The notes under the pieces are model-generated. The model was not told the DNA's origin. It saw nothing but the letters and a program-made list of their open reading frames with translations, and did no database searches. A program made the position numbers and the translations under genes. A DNA stretch of 64,000 nt from Agathobaculum butyriciproducens. GTDB lineage: Bacteria > Bacillota > Clostridia > Oscillospirales > Butyricicoccaceae. Shown here piece after piece: positions 19,586-26,428 of the stretch. The stretch lies in the NCBI GenBank assembly GCA_003096535.1, contig QEKJ01000008.1, forward strand, positions 38,651-102,650, given 5' to 3'. Within the stretch, counting starts at the first letter, position 1. The number at the start of each line of letters is the position of its first letter.

Positions 19586-20476
19586 TTACTTGTCTGCCAG
19601 CAGATCCTGATCCCAGCCTGCCTTGATGAAGTAGCCGCCGAACTGGTCGTTGAATACCTTCTCGGTCTCATCGGACTGGAACGCTGCTACGACCTTCTTG
19701 TAGGTCTCCAGCTTGTCCGCATCCTCGAGGTCAGCGGAACGTGCTGCGATCAGGTTCCAGTACTCCTCGATGTCCAGCTGATCATCCTTGTAGATGGCGT
19801 CCTCGGTCTTGAGGCCGAAATCCAGTGCATAGTTGCCGTTTACAACAGCTGCGGTAACGTCAGCCAGCGTGGACGGGATTACGTTAGCCTTCAGCTCCTC
19901 GATGGTGATCTTGGTGTTGTAGGTCTCGATGTCGTCGATGGTCGGGTTGAACTCTGCGCTGTCCTTCAGCTTGATCAGGCCCGCTGCTTCCAGAACCTTG
20001 AGGGCACGGCCGCCGTTGGTTACATCGTCCGGAATGGCTACGGTGTCGCCGTCCTTAAGCTCATCAACCGACTTAACCTTGTCGGAGTACAGGTTCAGCG
20101 GGATGATAAAGGTGTTGCCGATATTCTCAATCTCGTAGCCGTAGTTGTCGATCTCGCTCTGCAGGTAAATACGGTGCTGGAAAGCGTTCAGATCGATCTC
20201 GCCATTAGCGAGTGCGTTGTTCGGGGTAACGTAGTCCGAGAACTGTACGAACTCAAGGTCGATACCCTCGTCAGCCAGCTTTTCCTTGGCCGGGGTCCAC
20301 AGATCCTCGTAGATGCTGCCTACTACGCCGAGCTTTACGGTTACGGCATCGCCGGAATTGCTGTCGGATGCCTGTGCATTATCGGAAGCTGCGCTGCTCG
20401 AGCCGCCGCAGGCGGTCAGGGACAGGGCGAGGGTCGCTGCGGACAGGGACAGTGCGATGATTCTTTTGAGCTTCAT
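19586..20476 (-). CDS. metQ: Methionine ABC transporter substrate-binding lipoprotein MetQ
   Basis: NlpA-family lipoprotein of 296 residues. The signal peptide ends in the lipobox LTAC with Cys23, followed by a Ser/Gly/Ala-rich linker. The mature part has the MetQ hallmarks LGVVGSIYEDLWTPAKEKL, FVQFSDYVTPNNALANGEID and LNAFQHRIYL. The start used is ATG 20476 because GGAGG lies eight bases upstream; the 15-base longer frame begins upstream of that site and contains it. metQ is separated from metI by the dehydrogenase gene, an unusual order that ties that enzyme to methionine transport. It works with MetN and MetI. Confidence 0.93.
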   Translation of the reverse strand: MKLKRIIALSLSAATLALSLTACGGSSSAASDNAQASDSNSGDAVTVKLGVVGSIYEDLWTPAKEKLADEGIDLEFVQFSDYVTPNNALANGEIDLNAFQHRIYLQSEIDNYGYEIENIGNTFIIPLNLYSDKVKSVDELKDGDTVAIPDDVTNGGRALKVLEAAGLIKLKDSAEFNPTIDDIETYNTKITIEELKANVIPSTLADVTAAVVNGNYALDFGLKTEDAIYKDDQLDIEEYWNLIAARSADLEDADKLETYKKVVAAFQSDETEKVFNDQFGGYFIKAGWDQDLLADK

Positions 20477-20523
20477 TTTAGGTGCCTCCATTATTGTGAA
20501 ATAAAATTTTTAATTGACTGCTT

Positions 20524-21477
20524 TTATAATGTGAGCGACAGCTGATAATTCTCGCTCATGGTCTTGCAGGATGCGTTGAACTTCTCCTGCTCCTCCGGGG
20601 TGAGGTGCAGCTCAATGATCTCTGCGATGCCGTCGCGACCCACGATAGCGGGCACGCTGGCGTACACATCGTGCTGACCGTATTTGCCGTCCAACAGAAC
20701 AGAAACCGAAAGAACGCGGTTCTCGTTGTAGAAGATGGCGCGAACGACCTCTGCGGCAGAAGCGCCGATGCCGAACTCGGTGCACTGCTTGCCGCGCAGG
20801 ATGGTCCAGCCGCCTTCACGGCCTGCGTCAGCAAGCGCATCCAGGTCGAGTTTGCCGAAGGTGTCCGGATACTCCTCGCGCCACTGGGAAAGCGGCTTGC
20901 CCGCGATGGTGACAGCCGACCATGCGACCATCTGGCTTTCGCCGTGCTCGCCGAGCGCGTAAGCGGTGATGGATTTCTGGTCAATGCCGATCTCCTGTGC
21001 GATGGCGCGGCGCAGTCTTGCGGAATCCAGCGTGGTGCTGGTGGAGAAGATGCGCTCCGGTGCCCAGTTCAGCGTGTGCTGGATGTAATGCGTGATAACG
21101 TCCGCCGGATTGGAGATATTGACGATAATGCCGTCAAAACCGGATTCTTTGATGGATTTTGTTACATCTTTCAGGATGGCGATGGTCTGACCCAGCGTAT
21201 CCATGCGGGTCTGATTGCCGGTCGGCAGCGGGCCCGCCGAGATAATCATGATCTGCGCGTCCTTTGCATCGCTGTAATCACCGGCGATGACTTTGGTGCG
21301 GACCGGCAGATAGTTGGTCGCATCGGTCAGGTCGAGCGCCTGTGCAACTGCCTTTGCGTGGTCGGAGTCGATGTAGACGATCTCGTCTGCAAGGCTCTGG
21401 GAAATAAGGGCATAGCCAACGTGGGAGCCGACATGGCCCGCGCCCACGATAACAACTTTGCGATTGGAAATACTCAT
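20524..21477 (-). CDS. L-2-hydroxyacid dehydrogenase (LDH/HicDH family)
   Basis: NAD-dependent enzyme of 317 residues in the lactate/malate dehydrogenase superfamily. It has GAGHVGSHVG at the N-terminal Rossmann fold, IDSD at the NAD-ribose site, GNQTRMDTLGQT with the catalytic Arg, VNISNPADVIT, and YALGEHGESQMVAWS with the active-site His. STTLDSARLRRAI and the EHGESQ block look more like L-2-hydroxyisocaproate dehydrogenase than like strict lactate dehydrogenase, so a bulky 2-keto acid such as 4-methylthio-2-oxobutyrate is plausible. ATG 21477 has AAGGAG eight bases upstream; the GTG nine bases earlier overlaps the ribosome site. It sits between metI and metQ. Confidence 0.87.
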   Translation of the reverse strand: MSISNRKVVIVGAGHVGSHVGYALISQSLADEIVYIDSDHAKAVAQALDLTDATNYLPVRTKVIAGDYSDAKDAQIMIISAGPLPTGNQTRMDTLGQTIAILKDVTKSIKESGFDGIIVNISNPADVITHYIQHTLNWAPERIFSTSTTLDSARLRRAIAQEIGIDQKSITAYALGEHGESQMVAWSAVTIAGKPLSQWREEYPDTFGKLDLDALADAGREGGWTILRGKQCTEFGIGASAAEVVRAIFYNENRVLSVSVLLDGKYGQHDVYASVPAIVGRDGIAEIIELHLTPEEQEKFNASCKTMSENYQLSLTL

Positions 21478-21489
21478 GTCAGACACTCC

Positions 21490-22170
21490 TTAGTGCGTGT
21501 TCTTCTTGACGACCTTGCCGCCAGCGAACTCCATAATGCAAACGATGATGACGAGGACCAGCACGGTGACGTTGGTAACGTCCAGCATATTGCGGTCGTG
21601 GCCGTAACGGATAGCGAAGTCGCCCAGACCGCCCGCGCCGACAACACCCGCCATTGCGGTCAGGTTCAGCAGGCTGATGGCCGTGATGGTTGTGCCGCGC
21701 GCGATGGCGGCAACGCTTTCCTTCAGGTAAACGCGGAAGATGATCTCCAGCGGCGTGGAGCCCATCGAGAGAGCCGCTTCGACGAGGCCGCCGTCCAGCT
21801 CTGCGAGGGCGCTCTCCACCTGACGGGTGAAGAACGGCACCGCACCGAATACCAGCGGTACGATAGCGCCGCGGACATAGATGGCCGTGCCCATGATGGC
21901 ACGCGACACCGGCATTACCCATGTCAGCAGGATGATGAACGGAATGGAACGGAACAGGCTGACCAGCTTGTCCAGAATCTGATAGACGATTTTGTTTTCC
22001 AGAATGCCGCCCGGCTTGGTGACGGTGATGAGCACGCCCAGCGTCAGCCCGAGCACGAACGAGATTGCACCCGACCAGACCACCATGAGCAGCGTGTCAC
22101 CGATGGCCGCGTAGAAGTCCGGCAGCTTTGCCATTACATTCGGAATGATGTTATTCAGAAACTCTTGCAT
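21490..22170 (-). CDS. metI: Methionine ABC transporter permease MetI
   Basis: Inner-membrane permease of 226 residues with about five hydrophobic helices. EAALSMGSTPLEIIFRVYL near residue 130 is the EAA loop that contacts MetN. The MetI family motif RSIPFIILL lies near residue 73. The start overlaps the end of metN by 20 bases and is preceded by GGAGG, so the two are translationally coupled. The dehydrogenase gene follows after 12 bases. Confidence 0.93.
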   Translation of the reverse strand: MQEFLNNIIPNVMAKLPDFYAAIGDTLLMVVWSGAISFVLGLTLGVLITVTKPGGILENKIVYQILDKLVSLFRSIPFIILLTWVMPVSRAIMGTAIYVRGAIVPLVFGAVPFFTRQVESALAELDGGLVEAALSMGSTPLEIIFRVYLKESVAAIARGTTITAISLLNLTAMAGVVGAGGLGDFAIRYGHDRNMLDVTNVTVLVLVIIVCIMEFAGGKVVKKNTH

Positions 22171-23197
22171 CCTTGATGACCTCCACTCCTACGTTTTTCT
22201 CAATGAGATATGCGATTGCCTGCGTGATCTGTTCACGCTCGCCGCTGATGATGGCTACCGTGCCGCCGATCGGTGCATCCTGCACGATGGCAATATCCGA
22301 AAAGATGATGTTGAGCACAATATCGAATTTGCGCGATACCGTCGAGATGAGCGGCTCGGATACATTGCGCTGAATGTAGCTCAGGCGCACGATAAGCTCG
22401 CCCGGATTGAGCTTGACGACCGGCGAATCCTCCGCGATGAGTTCTTCGATCTTGCGGAGATTGGAGGTCGTGTGGATGAAGTTCTTGGTGATGTCCTCTC
22501 TCGGGTTGGCGAAAATGTTGAACACCTCGCCGGACTCGACCACCTTGCCGTGCTCCATAACGGCTACGCGGTGGCAGATCTCCTTGACGACCGCCATTTC
22601 GTGGGTGATGATAACGACCGTGATGCCGAGCGTTTCATTCAGGTGCTTGAGCAGCTGCAGAATCGCCTTGGTGGTCTGCGGATCGAGTGCCGAGGTAGCC
22701 TCGTCGCAGAGCAGCACATTCGGGTCGTTGGCCAGTGCGCGAGCGATTGCTACACGCTGTTTCTGACCGCCGGACAGCTGCTTGGGGTACGCCTCCGCCT
22801 TATCACCGATGCCGACCAGATCAAGCAGGCGCTGTACCTTTTCCGCAATCTGCTGCTTAGAAAGGCCGCTGCCGCGCAGCGGATACGCTACGTTGCCGGC
22901 TACGGTGCGCGAGGGCATCAGGTTGAAGTGCTGGAAGATCATGCCGATCTTCTTGCGGGCCTGCCGCAGCTCCTTTGCCGAGAGCGACAGCATATCCTGA
23001 CCATCTACGATCACCTTGCCAGAGGTCGGTCGCTCGAGCAGATTGATGCAGCGCACCAGCGTCGATTTACCCGCACCGGAAAAGCCGATCATACCGAAAA
23101 TTTCGCCCTTGTCAATCGTCAGCGAAACATCCTGCACCGCATGAACGGTTCGCTTGCCGCTCACAAACTCCTTCGAGATATGTGACAATTCTATCAA
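22151..23197 (-). CDS. metN: Methionine ABC transporter ATP-binding protein MetN (TTG start)
   Basis: ATPase of 348 residues: Walker A GFSGAGKST near residue 38, Q loop, signature LSGGQKQRVAIARAL near 141, Walker B VLLCDEATSALD near 163, and H loop IITHEM. A C-terminal NIL/ACT-like methionine-sensing domain (about 270-348) allows trans-inhibition by cytoplasmic methionine. The start codon is TTG at 23197, with AGGAGGAAT seven bases upstream; no ATG or GTG fits. First structural gene of the operon, located 32 bases beyond the attenuator hairpin. Confidence 0.93.
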   Translation of the reverse strand: MIELSHISKEFVSGKRTVHAVQDVSLTIDKGEIFGMIGFSGAGKSTLVRCINLLERPTSGKVIVDGQDMLSLSAKELRQARKKIGMIFQHFNLMPSRTVAGNVAYPLRGSGLSKQQIAEKVQRLLDLVGIGDKAEAYPKQLSGGQKQRVAIARALANDPNVLLCDEATSALDPQTTKAILQLLKHLNETLGITVVIITHEMAVVKEICHRVAVMEHGKVVESGEVFNIFANPREDITKNFIHTTSNLRKIEELIAEDSPVVKLNPGELIVRLSYIQRNVSEPLISTVSRKFDIVLNIIFSDIAIVQDAPIGGTVAIISGEREQITQAIAYLIEKNVGVEVIKDARVSE

Positions 23198-23228
23198 GAA
23201 AATTCCTCCTTATTCCTCTTAAATGCGC

Positions 23229-23259
23229 AAAAAAGCGGGAAGCTCGCAGCTCCCCGCTT
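23229..23259 (-). terminator. Attenuator terminator upstream of metN
   Basis: On the minus strand AAGCGGGGAGCT pairs with AGCTTCCCGCTT (12 bp, one G-U) around a GCG loop, followed by six Ts. It lies after the promoter and Met-rich leader ORF but before metN, so it must be read through for expression of the operon. Confidence 0.85.
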
Positions 23260-23308
23260 CAGAAAATGCAATGAATCCGCAAGGACGCGCAGCGTCAGGC
23301 AAGCCGGT

Positions 23309-23407
23309 TCAAAGTAATTTCATATTCTGTCGGTCAGGCAGCATCTGAGCATAATACAGCATGTTCATACACATTCGACCCGACATTCGTGCGTTTACGA
23401 TGAACAT
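23309..23407 (-). CDS. Met-rich leader peptide controlling the met operon
   Basis: A 32-codon ORF read from 23407 to the TGA at 23309-23311. The Shine-Dalgarno GGGAG lies eight bases before the ATG. The peptide has seven methionines at positions 1, 8, 12, 14, 16, 22 and 29; residues 11-16 read RMCMNM. Six internal Met codons in 31 is several times the normal frequency. It lies about 35 bases after the predicted transcription start and ends 50 bases before an intrinsic terminator, the architecture of an amino-acid leader-peptide attenuator. Ribosome stalling at Met codons when charged Met-tRNA is short would be expected to disfavour the terminator. No SAM riboswitch or T-box was seen in the leader. 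It is too short for ordinary gene calls. Confidence 0.8.
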   Translation of the reverse strand: MFIVNARMSGRMCMNMLYYAQMLPDRQNMKLL

Positions 23408-23450
23408 TTTACTCGCTCCCTTCCGATTCCCTACTGGATTTGTTGGTTAT

Positions 23451-23479
23451 AGAATAACACAGTCAATCCCCAGTGTCAA
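23451..23479 (-). promoter_or_regulatory. Near-consensus promoter of the met operon
   Basis: On the minus strand TTGACA (23474-23479) and TATTCT (23451-23456) are exactly 17 bases apart, with an extended TGT before the -10 box. Predicted start of transcription is near 23444. Confidence 0.8.
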
Positions 23480-23643
23480 CCTCGGAATTGTAGGAATTTT
23501 GTTTTCTGGCGGTTTTGCCAGTTTTGTATAAATCAAGTCAGTAAAATCTATGGGATTTAACTGATATTTTCAGCAGTTTGCTGTAATTCAAAGTGGTCTT
23601 CTTGGCAGGCATATTGGGTACCGAGCAGTTCATGCAGGGCGAT

Positions 23644-23729
23644 ATGCCGCGCGGCGCCGGAGCGTGGATTGAAATTTACTTGTTGTAGTCCTCGCCAGTG
23701 ATTTCCTTAGTTGCTCCCTTCGCGGAGCG
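23644..23729 (+). CRISPR. Degenerate one-spacer CRISPR remnant (type I-C-like repeats)
   Basis: GGAGCGTGGATTGAAAT at 23659-23675 is the invariant 3' half of type I-C-like CRISPR repeats; its 5' half is decayed. After a 34-base spacer (23676-23709) comes GTTGCTCCCTTCGCGGAGCG at 23710-23729, the 5' half of such a repeat with one G missing, and the remainder has decayed. The complement of the spacer encodes KEITGEDYNK followed by a stop, which resembles the C-terminus of phage XkdX proteins. No cas gene and no further repeat are present within the window. Confidence 0.6.
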
Positions 23730-23788
23730 ACACAGATAGCCGCATCGCCTCCATCCCTTCACGATTTTCCCCAACCCGACCAAAACAT

Positions 23789-23818
23789 TTGCACATGTCA
23801 TGACATATGTGCTATAAT
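23789..23818 (+). promoter_or_regulatory. Promoter with palindromic operator for the hydrolase-symporter-hydroxylase cluster
   Basis: TTGCAC and TATAAT are 18 bases apart. The spacer contains the perfect 12-base palindrome ATGTCATGACAT (23795-23806), flanked by GCAC and ATGTGC, so a dimeric repressor bound there would cover the promoter. The 23480-23643 stretch upstream is AT-rich and shows nothing else. Confidence 0.6.
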
Positions 23819-23888
23819 AACTCCAATACCGCTATTGACAGCGCCGCACAGATTGCTGCGGCGTTTTGCCGGGAAGGAGAAAAATCAA

Positions 23889-24563
23889 ATGAAAGCATAC
23901 TTTGACAGCATCGAAAAGGAGGTTCCGGAGCAATTACAGCAGGTTTTCCTCAATCGCCGCGATACGGCTGTCATTACGATTGACATGCACGATGGACACC
24001 TGTCAACCGACCCGGACTGTCCATGTCCGTCTCCGCGAGGACGCGAGATCATCAAACCGCTCAATCATTTCATGAACGAAGCACGCGCGCTCGGTCTGCC
24101 GATCATCCATGTCCGCTCAACGCTGCGTAAGGGCGGCGCAGACGAAAAACTGTTTCCGTCTGCGTGGCGCATGGTGTTTCCGGTTACGGTCGGTGAGATT
24201 CCCAACATCGCAGAGCACGCCATCGAAGGCACACGCTGGAACAGAATGTCCATCGATGTGCACGACGAGGACTACATGGTAACGACCAAAAAGCGCCTGA
24301 GCGCGTTCTATCCGACCGATCTGGAGCTGCTGCTGCGCAACCTTGGCATCCGCCGCGTGGTGCTCACCGGCTGCATGACCGACTGCTGCGTCATCAACAC
24401 CGCCTTCGATGCCGCAAACCGCGATTTCCGCGTCGTCGTGCCGCGCGACCTGACCCGCGGCTCCGAGCACCTCGAAGAGCCTGCGCTGCGCATGATCTCG
24501 CTGCATCTGGGACTTGTCGTGGATTCGGATGCGCTGCTCGGCGAGTGGCGTTCGCAAAAATAA
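23889..24563 (+). CDS. Isochorismatase-fold cysteine hydrolase
   Basis: Cytoplasmic amidohydrolase of 224 residues. The catalytic triad is visible: Asp in VITIDMHDGH near residue 32, Lys in TTKKRLSAF near residue 138, and Cys in LTGCMTDCCV near residue 160 or shortly after. The family includes nicotinamidase, N-carbamoylsarcosine amidase, ureidoacrylate hydrolase and biuret hydrolase, all cleaving C-N bonds. It is the first gene of a cluster with a symporter and a molybdenum hydroxylase, suggesting breakdown of an imported nitrogenous or heterocyclic compound. ATG 23889 has AAGGAG eight bases upstream. Confidence 0.85.
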   Translation: MKAYFDSIEKEVPEQLQQVFLNRRDTAVITIDMHDGHLSTDPDCPCPSPRGREIIKPLNHFMNEARALGLPIIHVRSTLRKGGADEKLFPSAWRMVFPVTVGEIPNIAEHAIEGTRWNRMSIDVHDEDYMVTTKKRLSAFYPTDLELLLRNLGIRRVVLTGCMTDCCVINTAFDAANRDFRVVVPRDLTRGSEHLEEPALRMISLHLGLVVDSDALLGEWRSQK

Positions 24564-24591
24564 AATGATAGAGAAATCAAGGTGACACAAA

Positions 24592-24849
24592 ATGAAAATC
24601 GGCAGAACAGAGAAAATCTGGCTGGCGTCTGTGCTGTTCTTCTGGGTATTCTATAACTTCCCGGGCTTCCCGCCCTACGGCAGCGAAACGGCCTGCATCA
24701 TACACGGCCTCATCAGCTTTGTCGGCACGGTGCTCTCCGTGTATATCGGCTGCAAGCTGACCGAAAAGGAATATCCTCTCATCGAGGATGAGGAACAGGA
24801 CGGACCGGCAGCGGACAGCACCGTTTCCGACACGAAACAGGACAGATAA
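24592..24849 (+). CDS. Small two-helix membrane protein next to the symporter
   Basis: An 85-residue protein with two hydrophobic helices (about residues 8-24 and 36-54) and an acidic, Asp/Glu-rich C-terminal tail. It lies 28 bases after the hydrolase gene and 14 bases before the symporter gene. It resembles, in size and position only, the small YhdT/DUF997-type partners found beside some sodium:solute symporters. An accessory or stabilising role for the symporter is inferred. Confidence 0.6.
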   Translation: MKIGRTEKIWLASVLFFWVFYNFPGFPPYGSETACIIHGLISFVGTVLSVYIGCKLTEKEYPLIEDEEQDGPAADSTVSDTKQDR

Positions 24850-24863
24850 AGGATATTAGAGAA

Positions 24864-26408
24864 ATGACAACACAGGGTTTACTTTCAGGCAAGACAGTAT
24901 GGATCGTTTTTGCGGTCTACTTTCTGTTTTTGATCGCTATCGCACGCTACACGACATGGAAGGAAAAGCGCGATGCAGGCCGCGTGGACTTGCAGGGCGG
25001 CCGGTTCAAGTGGCCGGTCATGGTCATGACGTACATCGCCTCGTGCATGAGTGTATGGGTGTTCTTTGCAGGCCCGGGCGCGTATTACCGCTACGGACTG
25101 GGCTACTTCTTCTCGGAAATGTGCATCTACTCCATGTTCCCGATCATCTGCTACTTCACGATGACCAAGGTATGGCTGGTCAACCAGCAGAAACATTTCA
25201 CCACCCCGGCGGATTTCTTCTTCTGCCGCTACAAGTCCAAGGCGCTGACCGTTATCATCGACATTGTTTACATTATCTGCGCCGTGCCGTTTATCTCGGC
25301 GGTACTGGTAGCCGGCGGACGTGCAGCTGAGGTGGCCACCGGCGGCGCGGTATCCTCGCAGACGTTTACGCTCATTTGCGGCATTATCATGACGGTATTC
25401 GTAATGCTCGGCGGCGTAAAATCCACCGCACTGGCGGATGCTGTACAGGGCTGGTTCTTCATTCTGGCGCTGTGGGCAATTATTTTCGTAACGCTCAAGA
25501 TCGTATTCAACGGCTCGATCATCGAGGCATTCCAGACCGTCCGCGTGCAGACACCGGACTGGTTCTCCTATCCGGGTCCGATCGGCATATGCACCTATCC
25601 GTCGCGCGTCAGCTATCCGCTTGCGTGTGCATTCGGCTACACGCTGCTGCTGCCACAGGTGTTCGTGCGCTCCGGCTATTACAGCGCGGGTCTGAAGGAC
25701 CAGCGTCAGATGGCGTTCCTTGCACCGTTCCTGCAGATCATTGTCTGGGGCGGCACGATGCTCATCGGTCTGGTCGCGCTGGCTGCCATGCCTGACCTTA
25801 CCAGCTCGGAAACCGAACTGGTTATCCCGTATATGTGCAACATCATCGCGGGCACGCACGGTCTGCTCGCGCAGATTCTGATGATCGTGTTCCTCATCGG
25901 CGTACTGGCGGTCGGTCTGTCCACTGCAAATGCGCTGCTGATGGTCATGTCCTCTATCATCTACAAGGACCTGCTGGTCGGTATCGGTCACTGCAAATTC
26001 AAGACATCCGAAACCTCGGTTATCCGCGTGGTAATTCTGCTGTTCGGTGCCGTAACGGTTGCCGTATCGCTCATGCACTGGGAATACGTCTACAATCTGA
26101 TGATTTTCGCGGATTCCCTGGTCGAATCGCTGTTCCCGGCGCTGGTATTCGGCATTTACTGCAAGTGGGCAACCCGAAAAGCCGCTATCACCTCGATTTC
26201 GGTCGGTGCGATCATCATCTGCCTGACCTTCTTCGTCTGGGATCTCGGCTATGTGTGGTACGGCACGATCGGTCTGGCGACCGCGTTCGTGCTGATGTAT
26301 GTGGTCTCTAAGCTGACAAAGGATGACCCGAAGGACAGCGAGGACTTTTACGAGGCGCTTGACTCCGGTCACAGACGCTTCATGCGCATCAAAGCAAAAA
26401 TCAAGTAA
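24864..26408 (+). CDS. Sodium:solute symporter (SSS family)
   Basis: A 514-residue integral membrane protein with about thirteen hydrophobic helices and the core SSS features: the FFAGPGAYYRYGLGYFF region in an early helix pair, AVLVAGGRAAEVATGG, and GGVKSTALADAVQG, the conserved family block. Members move pantothenate, proline, urea, nucleobases or carboxylates with sodium. The substrate is not readable from the sequence, but the neighbours (C-N hydrolase upstream, molybdenum hydroxylase 20 bases downstream) favour a nitrogen heterocycle or its ring-opened derivative. Confidence 0.88.
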   Translation: MTTQGLLSGKTVWIVFAVYFLFLIAIARYTTWKEKRDAGRVDLQGGRFKWPVMVMTYIASCMSVWVFFAGPGAYYRYGLGYFFSEMCIYSMFPIICYFTMTKVWLVNQQKHFTTPADFFFCRYKSKALTVIIDIVYIICAVPFISAVLVAGGRAAEVATGGAVSSQTFTLICGIIMTVFVMLGGVKSTALADAVQGWFFILALWAIIFVTLKIVFNGSIIEAFQTVRVQTPDWFSYPGPIGICTYPSRVSYPLACAFGYTLLLPQVFVRSGYYSAGLKDQRQMAFLAPFLQIIVWGGTMLIGLVALAAMPDLTSSETELVIPYMCNIIAGTHGLLAQILMIVFLIGVLAVGLSTANALLMVMSSIIYKDLLVGIGHCKFKTSETSVIRVVILLFGAVTVAVSLMHWEYVYNLMIFADSLVESLFPALVFGIYCKWATRKAAITSISVGAIIICLTFFVWDLGYVWYGTIGLATAFVLMYVVSKLTKDDPKDSEDFYEALDSGHRRFMRIKAKIK

Positions 26409-26428
26409 CGGCAGGAGGGCGAAATCCC

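Noticed and set aside
23198..23450. SAM riboswitch or Met T-box before metN
   Set aside because: No GGTGGNACC T-box core and no recognisable SAM aptamer motifs in the leader. The Met-rich ORF plus terminator explains the region better.
23599..23688. Short plus-strand frame reading VFLAGILGTEQFMQGDMPRG as a gene remnant
   Set aside because: No family recognised; the stretch is better explained by the decayed CRISPR repeat and spacer that overlap it.
24885..26372. Long antisense ORF over the sodium:solute symporter gene
   Set aside because: Shadow of a strongly biased gene; its sequence is His/Arg/Gln-rich and resembles no family.
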